Positions 1 through 12,375 are shown, counted from the stretch's first letter. The stretch is DNA of 64,000 bases from Chamaecrista fasciculata (GCA_003254925.1 QANZ01009649.1:241973-305972); one strand, 5' to 3'. The notes: generated by a model from the letters alone, not told the origin. Numbers and translations are program-made.

Positions 1-767
1 NNNNNNNNNNNNNNNNNNNNNNNNNNNNNNNNNNNNNNNNNNNNNNNNNNNNNNNNNNNNNNNNNNNNNNNNNNNNNNNNNNNNNNNNNNNNNNNNNNNN
101 NNNNNNNNNNNNNNNNNNNNNNNNNNNNNNNNNNNNNNNNNNNNNNNNNNNNNNNNNNNNNNNNNNNNNNNNNNNNNNNNNNNNNNNNNNNNNNNNNNNN
201 NNNNNNNNNNNNNNNNNNNNNNNNNNNNNNNNNNNNNNNNNNNNNNNNNNNNNNNNNNNNNNNNNNNNNNNNNNNNNNNNNNNNNNNNNNNNNNNNNNNN
301 NNNNNNNNNNNNNNNNNNNNNNNNNNNNNNNNNNNNNNNNNNNNNNNNNNNNNNNNNNNNNNNNNNNNNNNNNNNNNNNNNNNNNNNNNNNNNNNNNNNN
401 NNNNNNNNNNNNNNNNNNNNNNNNNNNNNNNNNNNNNNNNNNNNNNNNNNNNNNNNNNNNNNNNNNNNNNNNNNNNNNNNNNNNNNNNNNNNNNNNNNNN
501 NNNNNNNNNNNNNNNNNNNNNNNNNNNNNNNNNNNNNNNNNNNNNNNNNNNNNNNNNNNNNNNNNNNNNNNNNNNNNNNNNNNNNNNNNNNNNNNNNNNN
601 NNNNNNNNNNNNNNNNNNNNNNNNNNNNNNNNNNNNNNNNNNNNNNNNNNNNNNNNNNNNNNNNNNNNNNNNNNNNNNNNNNNNNNNNNNNNNNNNNNNN
701 NNNNNNNNNNNNNNNNNNNNNNNNNNNNNNNNNNNNNNNNNNNNNNNNNNNNNNNNNNNNNNNNNNN
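1..767. other. Assembly gap (N run)
   Basis: All bases are N. The first resolved sequence (768-787) is a TA dinucleotide run, so the gap probably results from a collapsed simple repeat or scaffold join. Nothing can be said about its content. Confidence 0.99.
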
Positions 768-1607
768 TATATATATATATATATATAACTAATTACAGTG
801 ACACCTTGCATTATTTAAATTAATGAAATGGATTTTGTGTGAATATAGAATGGAGGCCATTTGTCTTGTATTCATGTATATACTTTATCTTTGTTGCGGG
901 GATAATATTAATTAATGGAGACAATGCTTATGAGATGATACAGCAAATGTGTTAAGTGCGCACATGAATGATGAAATTATGTTTCTTTTTTATTTTTCAA
1001 AGGATGAATCTATGAGTTTGCCCGATGTATATGAAACCAATATATATATTAACGGTAATTAAGACGTGAATTTCGTAGTTTTTCAAGTATATATGAAACC
1101 AAAAAAAAGTATTAGTCAAACTCGATATCGAGAGGATAAACGTAGGGTTGAACTATACGTATTATGTGATGTGTACGCATTGAATTGAGTGGAAGTGTGG
1201 AACACTATACAATATACATTGGCAAATAATTGGCTACGATCAGTATTACTTTGCAAGTTAAGTAGTTAATATCACAATACATTTAAATTATTTAAACACT
1301 GTACATAGTAATATATATCAGAAGATAGTGGGAAATTTTGATTGATTAATAGAAATTAAATAGACATAGTATTATATATTAACGAAAAATAAAGTAGCAA
1401 TAAGTAATTAATAAATTTTGAAAATAAAAATTGGGTTTGGGTTTTAAAATTAGTTTTTGCTGAAATAATATATGTAAGGAAGAACATGAAATTTAGGTCT
1501 AAAGTGGGTAGATAGAGATTGATGAATGGAGTGGATAAAATTAGCGAAGGAGAGTCAGCGACAGGATGACATGTGGCGAGCTTTGATTGGAGATATGGTG
1601 ATCGTAG

Positions 1608-1615
1608 TATAAAAA
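1608..1615 (+). promoter_or_regulatory. Candidate TATA box with nearby ACGT-type elements
   Basis: TATAAAAA lies about 35 bp downstream of an ACATGTGG element and about 20 bp upstream of a GCCACGTCA element. This resembles a compact plant promoter. The only nearby forward ATG (1757) opens a 23-codon frame, so no protein-coding gene is supported. A non-coding transcript, a pseudogene promoter or chance are all possible. Confidence 0.25.
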
Positions 1616-2645
1616 GGTAACCAGTAGATGGACGCCACGTCAGGTAGAAGAAGTTGAAAAAAAGCTAAAATACCGAAACAGCCCAATAACAAGGGTTGAT
1701 TGCCCATCTGACTCATAGTTGTAATGGGTTCACTACACCTACCATCATCACCACAATGCTTTCTACTGTTTTACTACAAAACAAAGCACAGTTTTCAATT
1801 ATTGTGTGTTGTGTGAGTAATAAATAAATCAATAATGTAATATAAAAAAATGCTCAGGAAGTTGCTTACTTAAAAACATATATAAAACTCCGAAGATGAT
1901 TATGTATTTATGAGTGGGTGGGTGTGCCCGTGAGCTTTATCATTTTCTTTTGCTTCTAATTTTATTTACTTTGAGCTCACTAATATTTTTTTTCTGCCTC
2001 TAGGCATATATTGTTTTACAATTTGCGGGTTTTTTTAAATGCTCTCAATAAATTACAAATTAGTTATTTGCTTTATTGGCACGTTGTTGTGAATGTATCA
2101 AGTTATATGATAAAATATCTTTGATTTTTTTGGTTGAACACATCCGAAAAATATGGAAACGAGTAAAAAGAAGTGTATTGAAGATCATTTTTGGTGTGAA
2201 AGTGATGGAGAGAAGAGACATGTTCATTGTTCAGTTAACAATGTTTTTCAATAATTAATTATGGTCCATTGCTGAAAAATAGAGAATGCGTGATTAATAG
2301 GATGCTATTACAAATTAACACCTCACGCTAAGTTAATAGTTTGATTTCTAACACGAGAGCCTCGAGATCAGGACGTAGAAAATGTAAGGAAAACGTTTAG
2401 TTTCTATAATAACTTTTTTTTGTTATCAAAATTTTTACAAACAACTTGACAAATATATATATATATATATATTTCTTACCGCAGAAAAAGTCTGGTCCAA
2501 AATACAAAACAGAATATCAATAGTGGAAACGAAAAATTATTTAACATAATCTCAATAATTTATTTAAAAAAATCCAGTCAATAAAACTAATGGTTTATAT
2601 AGTATTCTGTTTTTGTCTGGTGCTTACATTGAATAAAAATAATTG

Positions 2646-2712
2646 AATAATTATACAAGGAATAGTGAAAGAAAGTTTAGGTGAGTTGAGCCCCGAAATA
2701 ATTATACAAGGA
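2646..2712 (-). mobile_element. Severely 5'-truncated SINE tail with 16-bp target duplication
   Basis: A perfect 16-bp direct repeat (AATAATTATACAAGGA at 2646-2661 and 2697-2712) flanks a 35-bp insert. Read on the minus strand, the insert matches the 3' part of the SINE at 9648-9847: both share CAACTCACCTAAACTTT preceded by CGGGG. Target duplication plus an element-derived insert is the signature of target-primed retroposition with extreme 5' truncation. Three imperfect copies of GCTCAAGT follow immediately. Confidence 0.7.
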
Positions 2713-5205
2713 GCTCAAGTGCTCAAGTGCTCAAGCTCCCAATGATTTGATCTCTTCAAGATTTTTTTTCTAGCTCTTTATTTTTTTTTAAATTTGTTGT
2801 TATAAAATAAAGGAGTTCATGAGAGGATATTTTTTTTTCAAAATAATTATTGTATATCTATCATCCAAAAATCAAATAAACACTCAATTTCCCTTGTTAA
2901 TAGAATTTACTACCTTTTATTTTCTTTTCTCTTTTCTAAGAAGTTATTACTACCTTTTATTCAGATATATTAATATACTTTTTTGTTATAAATCCAGAAA
3001 AGCATTTGTAAAATATATTAAAAACTGATATTAGGCTGTCATATACATAAGGGTGATTAATTTACACTATATTTTAATAGAGTCGACTTTAACTCATATA
3101 TATATGTGTGTGTGTATTTAAAAAAATGTATTAGGTGAGGGAAGTGTGACATATCCAATGAAGTGTGGCCAGTGTTTGAAGTGGAAGAATAGTGGGTAAT
3201 TGGAAAGGACAAATGAAATGTAACCACACTTTGTAAGTTGTAACTAAATGGGACGTTTTACTATTTTATTTATTTTTGGGCTTATATTATGTTGTTGGAG
3301 TCACGTATATTGACAAGCACTTTTCATTCCATAACTAATATAATTTCGTTTGAAATGTCTAATTAAATCAGATACCCTATTCTTTTATTTTAATAAAACA
3401 CATTATCTTTCCTCAAGATGCATATTTTCTATAAATGAAAACCTTAATAATTTCAACTATTTCAGCAAAATAAACTTATATCTGTTATAAATATAAAGAT
3501 CTACCTTTGAATAACATAAAATAAATTTGTTTTTTTAGTAATCTTTAATGTTAATACTAGAAAAATGTTGAGTACAATTTTTAAAATAACATATATATAT
3601 ATCGTTTTAAAAATTACTTGTATGAGTATTTTAGATAAATATCCTTTTATGAGTGTTAAGAAATATCTTCATGTAGGGGATACCCCCACAATGTGTGTAG
3701 GAGTTGCCTTAGATATTCCCTCTTTATCTAGGGGTACTTAGCTTTTTACTATTCATAGCTTGTCACGTAGTATCATGAGTTCGCCTATAAATACCCATCC
3801 AACTCATTTTGTTTATGGAGATATATATTATAGACTCAAATGTGAATATAAGTGTGAAGTTTAAAAGAGGTAAACAACTAACCATTGATTTGGATTTTGG
3901 AGTCACAAATTGAAATTGCTGAGACCTGAGATGCATGGGGCTTGAGAATGGGCCATTGTACTATATGTTACGAGTAATATACCAATTTTCTTTCTTCTGA
4001 AAAGAAAGTAAAACTTCCTAATTCCTATCTTACGTTCGTGGAATATTTCAATAATTGCTTATATGCGTATCTTTTTCTCCAGGATGATTTTTTTTTAAAA
4101 AAAAAAAACCGAAAAATATTAGAATATTAGAAAATGAATTTTGTAGCTGGGTTTTTGTGCATACGTCCGATGAGAAGCTTCCCTATTAGTTATCAAATGA
4201 AAAAAAAAAGAGAAAGAAGAAATCTTTTAAAAAGAACAGAGAAAAAGACTAAAATATGTGACATTACCAATCTTTTGTTTTAAACTATGAAGAAGTCAAT
4301 AAATAACCCAATATATATGCCATGAATTTGAAGAGTATAATTTTTTGGCGTTAGTCTCGTCTTTAGATGCCTTCAAGATAAAGATTAAAGCAGTTAGATT
4401 TCCAATTAAAAGTTAAGTAAACCCACCATGTGCCTTGTCATTGTAGTGTATGTGCAATGTGTATGCATATCTTTTGTTTTAAATTTTAATATTTTAGTGA
4501 GCGGTTATCACACCTGTTCTAGTTCCTCTTTAGTTTTAGATGCCATTTATGTCAGCATTAAAAATCAATACTTTATAGAAAGGACCACATCTTAAACCTA
4601 AAATGTTTACCCAGATTTTCTATTCTTTAATCATGTTTGACACCTTATTATAATGTTTCTTTTATGGTCAGCCTAGTCTATCTGTATTTAATTATGTGGC
4701 TTGCCCGGCTGCTTGCAAATAAGATACTCTTTATTTTTTAGCCCCAAAAGTAAAATTCTTTTGACTCAGACTAGTCTATGAGAAAAAAAAGATTCATGAA
4801 GAAATGCTGGACAAGAATAAGAAGACTAGTTTTCAAAATTGAAAAGCACATAACAAGCATTAACTCTAAATTTATTTTCTTTCTGTATAATTTCAAATAA
4901 CACAATTTTATTAGAATCTGATACAATTCAACAAAAAGCAAGGAATAACAAACTTCTGAATACGGTCCAATCTGAGATCATAAATATAAGCACATTATTT
5001 TCATGAAACAGTTGAGCTGCATATGGAAAAAGCAGCCAAGCCTATGAAATTTTCATCACAAGATGCTTGTTGTGTTGATTTCATGACAACCTTCATCATC
5101 ATCCACTTGCTCTTACAGCCTTCCTCTCATTTCCAGCGAAAGAAAAAAGGAAACAGAACACAAACTTTCAGAAGAAAACAATTGTAACTTCACATATGAG
5201 GATAT

Positions 5206-8200
5206 TTATTCTTTAGTAATTTCAAATTCAGCGCCAATTGGTAGATGATCACTAGGGTGAAAGTAGTTAGGCAGGCCACCATCAACATCGGGAGCATTCG
5301 AGTCAGGAAGCTCAAGAAAACTAATTGGTTTCATATGGTCAGAGGGGGAAAACAGTATGTAATCAAGTGTTCCTGTGAAGCCAGGAGTGCAGTTTGTGAA
5401 TGGAGGCTCTCCTCTTGTACAAGCATACACACTACATAAGGGAATAGGGAGCTCTTCTAAACATTCAGGCATCGGTGCCGATGACGAAGGGTTGCCTGAC
5501 ATTAGGTACTGATAAACCTACAAACGAAAAAAAAAATAGGTAATTCAAATTATTAGTAACATATTGGGGAAATATACAGTGCAGCTCAATGTAGAAATAT
5601 TGCAATGTTCGCAATTTATGCCCTATGGTGTATGATTTTTTGTTTTTGATATGACTACAATGTATTATCTATCTATCTATCTATCTATCTATTTGTTTTA
5701 TAGTCTAGACAAGGATTAATCCTTATTCGATCCAAGAAGTTCTATGACAAGATAAAGTTCTCTCAACAAGATTCAAACTTGATACTTTTCATGTGAAAAT
5801 TGAAATACCTATCACTTCAACAAATCAGTTATTGGTTTGTGCTTTATAACTAGTTTTTGTAAGGGAAATAACCTTAACTGCTAGCACCAACTTTCAAGAA
5901 CTAGGACCACACTCATGGAAAATATGAACATGACAGGAAAAAGGGGCATAAGAAACGAGACAAAAAGGTAGGCTAAGTAATAATACGAAGTGCTTAAGTA
6001 CCGTATCCCCTGGTGTAGAATTGAAATCACCAGCCACAATAACTTCAGGAATGCATTCAAATCTCTCTGATACCAGTGTTTTAAATTGTGCCAAGCGAGA
6101 TAATAGATATTTTGCTTGGGCAAGTTTGACGTCAGCCCACTCAGGATCCCTGGTGTCAAAATGCAAATTTTCACATTAATTTCAACAACGAAGTTAAGGA
6201 CTGACACTCAAGTTCATATCTTCATATAAACGAAGTCATGTGAGGGAAAAAGGCCTATTAGATATCTAATGAAACGGAAAAAAAAAAAAAAACACGCATA
6301 AATCATTCCATTACCAATAGAGATGTGTATTGGCCACAATAATAATATGATGCGGAAAATCTCTGAGTTTGAATGCAGCCAAAATACCAACACAATCACG
6401 CTTCAGTCTCACGCAAGGATCATTGGGATCTTCAAGATCTTCTGCTTTCATTTTAGGTCCTGGATCTGAAATGATTAATGAAAGATTAGCCTAATCTGTT
6501 AGGTAATAAACATGCAACAACAGCTTCTTAAAACCATAATATAATGTTGGTTTTGCATTGCATCTCGCACATGTGTGTGTGTGATAACATGAGATTAAAG
6601 TTACCATTTTTGGGTGCAGCATCAATTTGTTTCTCTGACTGGAGATTGCTGGGTTCATTATCGCTTGAGTTTCCATTTTGAATTGAATTCACAAGATCAT
6701 TGTATTCAATTTTCTCCTCCAAAACCAACTCTGCACTAAATAGCACAAAGTATGGAAAAGTATAAAACTAAGACTACAGAATGTAACAAGAATAAGTGTT
6801 CCTGACTAAACAGAACAAAATAAAACTCATTCGAAGAGCACCAATCATGTTGTAAACACACTTTACTCAAATCTTTTGAGGCAATATCAATTATCAAAGA
6901 TATAACAAAATCCTTTGTAAATAATGGCTTTGTTTGACTTTTTGCTGCTTGCAACTGAGATATTTAACTTTAAGCAATTCCAAATGGAAAGGAGGAGGAT
7001 AGTGATAGAGAGCAATGCTCATTCAAATACTAATCAATTGATAACTACTATATATTTCAATAATCACATTACAACATTGGAAATTTGGGATTATGCATTC
7101 ACCAGTCCATCTATTAGGCAACTTTTGCATCACAACCACTACGAATCTCCAGTAATGGAGTTACAAGTCTTATGTTGGAAATCTCTTAACAGAAACAAGG
7201 TGTATAAATTACAAATATAAAGACAACACAGACTTGGTAAGTGAACTTATAAATAATAATTCTTTCTGCTTCATCTTGGAAAGCTTGTGTGCCATCCAAG
7301 AGTAAAATCCCAACTCCTAGTTATTCAGTCATTACAATTCCTATAATTCTAAGCAAAAGTTTAAAAGAAAAATCACTTGTACTTGTACAAAATCTCAACA
7401 TACCAATCATGCTTGTAAAATAGTCCGCATCCATCACGCTTTTGTCCACTTCTCTTCATATAAACACTAGAATAGCCTAGGTCGAGCATGCTTCCTTTGT
7501 AAAAGCTATCATACTCATCGACTTCCTGGAAAGGATTTTGACATGAACAAGAAGATTTATTAAGAATAATAGTAAGGAAACTGCAATTTAGGATAAGACT
7601 TTAAAAAAGTCAATATCTGACTTCAACCAAAAGCAACACAAGCGATAGAGTATAAGAAAAAAAAGGTGAAAAATATAAAATAAAAACCTGAAGACAGAAA
7701 AAATCAGCTCCCAGATTCTTGAGAACTGTTAAAATAGCAGGTGAACGAGCTTTCCATCTGCAGTGCAAAAACATTAGTGGTAAAACCAAGTACGGATGTA
7801 GATTTTGCTACTATTGTTTGTAATGTAGGATCTAACATAACAAACATACTTCAGAGAAGCGGAAGGAGAATGCGGGAAAAGAGAGCTCTTCACATAAACC
7901 TACATTACAAAGTAAGAGAAAAAGGGTCATAGCAAACTATAGTTTCATTAGTTTAAGAACCATAATGACTTGAACCCAAGCATAACTCAAGAGTTGGTTT
8001 CATAACAATTGGCAACCCTCTCTTTGTCAATACAAGGGATCATACAGGTATACTTGGTTTCATTTCACAATTTACGCCAGCATTTGGAATGCAACAAAGC
8101 ATCTTAAGAAATTAGATGGAAACAAAAATTACCATACCTGGGCCAATATGTTATACGATACAAGACTGAATCTGAACCCTGTGATATTACATTTTATATA

Positions 8201-9030
8201 TCATTTTGAGTAAATGATGCCAAAGAAAAAAAAAGGAAAAGAAAAAGAAATCAGGCTTATTTTAATTGATGAAGAATACACATTTAGTGACGCTGAATCA
8301 GAGGGATTAATTCAGTTCGAAAGATAGATTAAGGTACTTGGACATTGGAGACCAACTCATAAATGAGTCCAGAAAAAATGTCAACTATGTTTCTGACTTA
8401 TTTGGAACTTCGATCTTAATACGAAAGCCATCTTTAACGTTGTTTTAATAATACAATTAGCCTTTTGATTCAATAGACATCCTGTAATACAACACACATG
8501 CGACCAGATTATAGTTACATAGAAGAGAAAAACTTCAACGGGGAAACCAGACTAGTTGAGGAATATCGCCTTACCATCTGGTTTACTTCTAGAATGTATA
8601 TCACTGCCTTCCACCGAAGAGAACTTCGGAATTTTGGGTGACGGAACAGAGCTCATTTTGCTCAAAAAATATCTGCAAATAAATCACATTCACAGATTCA
8701 ACACAAGATTTCTTATTCAACTCGTTGTTTATTAGGATATAACCCCACATTAACCAGCAGCCGTTAAGCTATTCTACGATTACCAATGAAGTGAAACCAA
8801 GCAAGAAAGTTAAAAGATAAACACGTATAAGTTCCCCACTTGTTAGAACTGGTTTCCAGGAATTACAGAGAACGAGAAAGTTAAAAAGACACCATTTTGT
8901 TGTGAAAACAAGGTAAAGACAGAAATGAAAGCAGAGAGAGAATAGAAGTATAAATAAAGGGAGCATACCTTGAGAAAGAGGGTATAGAAGTTAGAGAAGG
9001 AAGCGAAGGAAAAGATTTGATTTTGAACAT
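5206..9030 (-). CDS. CCR4-4 (HESP)-like: CCR4/HESPERIN-like exonuclease (EEP family), 10 coding exons
   Basis: Coding exons, 5' to 3': 9030-8969, 8672-8575, 8178-8138, 7899-7850, 7757-7688, 7525-7404, 6735-6605, 6465-6315, 6149-6002, 5517-5206. They join in frame to 394 aa and a stop, close to the usual size of plant CCR4 homologue 4. The protein runs through FSLVSYNILAQ, LKWKARSPAIL, DFFCLQEVDEYD (catalytic Glu at the exon 5/6 junction), IVVANTHLYWDPE (His), VIVAGDFNSTPGD (Asp/Asn) and SDHLPIGAEFE (terminal Asp-His). The whole endonuclease/exonuclease/phosphatase active site is therefore present. This family removes poly(A) tails; the HESPERIN/nocturnin-like branch is linked to clock-influenced deadenylation in Arabidopsis. 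The Ser/Pro/Phe-rich N-terminus could be an organelle-targeting peptide (inference). A second in-frame Met at residue 27 is an alternative start. Intron 9 carries a SINE-like insertion. Confidence 0.93.
5667..5830 (-). mobile_element. SINE-like sequence with ATCT microsatellite in CCR4 intron 9
   Basis: Reading the minus strand from about 5830 there is a TGAAGTGATAGGT block (A-box-like), then AGTTTGAATCT about 45 bp on (B-box-like). The sequence ends at a run of six or seven ATCT units (plus strand 5667-5692). An internal pol III promoter followed by a simple-repeat tail suggests a degenerate tRNA-derived SINE. I could not find a clean target duplication. Confidence 0.35.
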
Positions 9031-9405
9031 AGGTATGGGATGATGTATTATGTATATATATTTGGTGTGCAGAGTGCAGGCAAGGTGTTTGTTACTTTGT
9101 TATTTGTGAAATGTGAGTAAGCAGCACTTTGCCAACCACCGCAAAATTGAATTGCCTAGATACTAACTCACTTATCAGTATCTCAGGCCAAAAAAAAAAA
9201 AAACTAACTTATCAGTATCACTTACCACTCTTCTCGTTACTACCAACTATTGTACCTGTGATTTAGTGGTCCATTAGTTAAATGCATCTTCATTTAAACT
9301 TAAAAAGTAAATTTTAAATCTGAAATTAACTCATAATTTTCGTAAGTTCTATTGGATTTTGTTGATAGGTCTTATATAAATAATTAAGTCTAAAGGCATA
9401 CTTTA

Positions 9406-10142
9406 GGTTAGAGCCGTCAAAACGAACCAAATCCGGTGAGCTGATTCGTTTAACTTATCAAATTGACGAGCTGGATTGAAAAAATCTGACTTACCAAAAA
9501 TTATAACTCATTTGGGTTAGCTCATTTAACTCGAAGCTTGTGGTGAGCTAACTTAAGTGAGTTGGCGAGTTGGTAAGGCAACCCACTTTATTTAAAATAT
9601 ATATAAATATATATAATTTTAGATGTAGTGACTAGTGATTAGTATTGTCAATAAAGGTAGGCCTAGTTAAGGAGTCGACTTATAATTCATAAGGTCGTGA
9701 GTTCGATTCCCATTGCCGATGTGAGGAACTTGTTGGTAGGTGATCCGTAAGTATCTCTGTAAGCGCTCAAAAAGTCTGGAGGCCTACCCTGGCCTTGGTG
9801 AGCCCCGGGGTCCAACTCACCTAAACTTTTTGTTTGACAAATAAAAAGACTAGTGATGAGTATTGAATGATTGTAATATTAGTATAATTTACCTTAATTT
9901 TCATGAGTTTTATTTTGAAAGTTAATAAAAAAATTTTAATTTAAAAAATGAAAAAAAAAGAAAAAAAAAAATAATGACTGGTGGGTTAAGTGACCTAATC
10001 TGATTCACCAAGTTGACGAGTCGGATTGGCAAAACCTAGTTTACTTGGGATTTTTGGCTCACGTGAGCCAATTCGCGTGAGTCGTGGTTCATGATGAGCC
10101 AGCTCGAGTGAGTCGGGTTAGCTCGTTTTGACAACAAAAAAA
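9406..10142 (+). mobile_element. Retroposon-like element with A tail, 17-bp TSD and terminal inverted motif
   Basis: The element is flanked by 17-bp direct repeats with two mismatches (TCTAAAGGCATACTTTA at 9389-9405, TCTAAAGACATACTTCA at 10143-10159) and ends in a short A run. Its start (GTCAAAACGAACC) and end (reverse complement GTCAAAACGAGCTAACCC) are inverted copies. The interior is full of GAGCT / GAGTCG / TGAGCC words. It is interrupted by the SINE at 9648-9847. No coding capacity is visible. The family is not recognised with certainty. Confidence 0.55.
9648..9847 (+). mobile_element. tRNA-derived SINE nested in an older element
   Basis: An 18-bp direct repeat with one mismatch brackets the insert: GACTAGTGATTAGTATTG at 9630-9647 and GACTAGTGATGAGTATTG at 9848-9865. 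Near the 5' end is a TAGGCCTAGTTAAGG stretch (A-box-like). A good B box, GAGTTCGATTCCC, follows about 40 bp later (core 9701-9710). The tRNA-related head is followed by an unrelated body ending CAACTCACCTAAACTTT and a T/A-rich tail. A tail fragment of the same family sits at 2662-2696 with its own target duplication, so the family has been mobile in this genome. Confidence 0.75.
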
Positions 10143-11341
10143 TCTAAAGACATACTTCAACATTGGGGGGTATAATGGACAAAAAAAACGTTAGGGGTAT
10201 AATTGAAAATGACCTCATACGTTAAGAGTACCAACCATACTTTTGCTTAAAAAAAACTTATGTATTTACTATTTTTTTATGAAATGATAAATCAACATTA
10301 ATAAAAATTTATCTAATATCTACAGTGTACAAAAGTTTTCATTGAGTTTTTTTTATATATAATTTAATTTTTCTACTTGCATTTTGATTTGTAAGGGTAT
10401 TTCTTTTTAAACAATATAAATTTTCTATTTTTTTTTCTTAAATTGACATAACAAAATAGTATGATGATTAGACACATTGAGTGGTTAAATGAATATTAAA
10501 TTAATAAACCATTAAAAATCAAATTTATAATTTTGTCTTTTTACTTTGTTATAAATTTGATTTATCCCATTAAAAAGACAAAATTTAGGAATGGCACTGA
10601 AATAACAATTAAAATTTATAATAAAAACTAATTATTTAACAAGAAACTTAATAAAATATTTTTTTTATATAAAATAAAAATTTAGGAAATTTATTGTTCC
10701 CTTTAAAAGTTTTTTTCTTGTCGAGACAACTTTAAAAGTTCAAGAAGTGTATATTCTTCGTTTAAGGATGGGGCTATATTTGGAGACTTGATTTATCCCA
10801 CACTTCTATTGTTGACCAATAGTGTAGTCCGATAGGCCCAAACAACCAATGGAATTCTATTGTCTTTTGAGTTTTTGAGTCATTCATTATCTTCGGGCTA
10901 ATCTTTTGATTCAACTTTTAAATTTAGAGGTAAAATAATCAAATAAGGAGAAAGTGATAAAATAAAAATTGAATGACGGTTACTTGAGTAAAAATATATA
11001 CCAAGTGTTGGCCAAAATAATATATATATGCGAGAATATGATTAGTACAAACAAATTATTGTCATCGTAAATCATATGATGGAAAACAACATTAAATTAT
11101 CAAAGCATATAAATGAAGAGCATTGTCTCCATTAATTAATATTAAAAAAATAGTCATCAAAACATTATTAATAAATCTTTTACACTTGTAATTTGTTTGT
11201 ATATATTCTTTATATTTTTAACACTTGTAATATATATACACATGCATATTGCATGCTAACCTTATATCGTTGTGCGTGTATATATATATAATGGTCTTAT
11301 AAATTTATCAAACCTTCACTCTCTTAAAGTAAATAATGTAT

Positions 11342-11432
11342 GATCCAACTAATAATTTTGCATAACCATCTTCTCCCCATTTATGGGAACACAGTGGGGA
11401 GAAGATAGTTATGGAAAATTGTGAGTTGAATC
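11342..11432. repeat. 91-bp foldback with about 38-bp arms
   Basis: The arms 11342-11379 and 11395-11432 are inverted copies with only a few mismatches. The inner 19 bp (CATAACCATCTTCTCCCCA and its inverse) differ at a single position, around a 15-nt loop. The size and near-perfect stem fit either a tiny MITE or a small-RNA hairpin precursor. No known miRNA sequence was recognised in the arms. Transcription cannot be judged from sequence. Confidence 0.7.
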
Positions 11433-12066
11433 TATAAATTTTGTTTGTTACTCTTTACATGTTTGTAATGAATTAAACTGCTCTAATTAGTACTATTATT
11501 TAAATTTCTTATTTATATTTTATTTTCTAAATGTTTTCTTTCTAATTGTTTACATGATTGTAATGAATTAAACTGCTCTAAATGTTTTCATTAACACCGT
11601 ACTAATAATATATACTACTTGCTTATATACTGCTCTAAATGTTTTTAGCCCTTATAATTTTTTTTCATTAATTTAAATTTAATAATTATTATTATTTTAA
11701 AATAAAAAAGTTATTTTTATTATATTTTATAGTTAAATTTAATTTTTTAAATTTTGATTGTAAGTTTATTAATTTAAAGTTGTGAGAAGTTAATCTTATT
11801 CACTATTTCTCTCTCCCATTATATGCCCACATGATTTTCTCTCTCTCATTATTTGTTCACATATTAATTTTTTTGTTTTTTATAATTTTTAATTAAATTA
11901 TTTTTGAACAACCATAAAGATCCTCAAACATATAATATAGTATAGATATATATGACAGTAAACATATTCACTTATATAAATCGAAGATGCATAGATTATG
12001 TGATATGTTTGTCAATGATAAAATTGTCTTATTGAAAATAAAAAGGAGTTATATAGAAAAATAATG

Positions 12067-12375
12067 GTCAAGGTGTAGATTTGGACCTATATTTTTTGTT
12101 GAGTTCTCAATTTGGTCCTGTATCTTTTTTTGTTGTATTTTGTCTCATATCTTTGCAGAAGGTCCCAATTTGGTCCCATATCATTTTTGGTCTTATATTT
12201 TTTGGTCAAGTTGCAAAATTAGTCTCATATATTTGCAAAAGGATCAATCCTTAGTTGATCATTTTCTAAAGACACGAGACTACTTCTACACTTGACCTAA
12301 AGATATATGACCAATTTTGCAATTGACCTAAAGATATGGGACCAAATTTGTAACAAAGAAAATATATGAAATTTT
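12067..12375. repeat. Repeat cluster built on TTTGGTCC(C)ATAT words in both orientations
   Basis: Direct copies of AATTTGGTCC.ATATCTTT occur in the left half. Inverse copies (GATATGGGACCAAATT, GATATATGACCAATTTT) occur in the right half, with GGTCAAG / CTTGACC-type words in both. The arrangement is an imperfect foldback similar in style to those at 33833, 37068 and 41547. Probably a decayed MITE; no ORF. Confidence 0.5.

Larger units (their letters stand above)
788..5205. other. AT-rich intergenic region, no supported gene
   Basis: Open frames here are short (60-70 codons), low-complexity and have no recognisable domain. The region holds TA runs (about 2455-2471), a short truncated SINE at 2646-2712, a possible TATA element near 1608 and a promoter- or LTR-like patch near 3660-3840. 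The last few hundred bases should be the 3' UTR of the reverse-strand nuclease gene that begins at 9030. Confidence 0.6.

Noticed and set aside
3656-3840. LTR-like segment with TATAAATA and conserved-looking text
   Set aside because: No partner LTR, no primer-binding or polypurine tract, no target duplication. It could as well be a stray promoter-like patch.
9053-9060. TATATATA on the minus strand as the CCR4 TATA box
   Set aside because: It is only 23 bp upstream of the assigned ATG, which would put transcription start inside the coding region. It is more likely part of a TA-rich leader.
9655-9725. Possible tRNA gene (B box GAGTTCGATTCCC, tRNA-like spacing)
   Set aside because: No acceptor stem pairing could be drawn. 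The sequence continues into a non-tRNA body with target duplications on both sides, so it is the head of a SINE.
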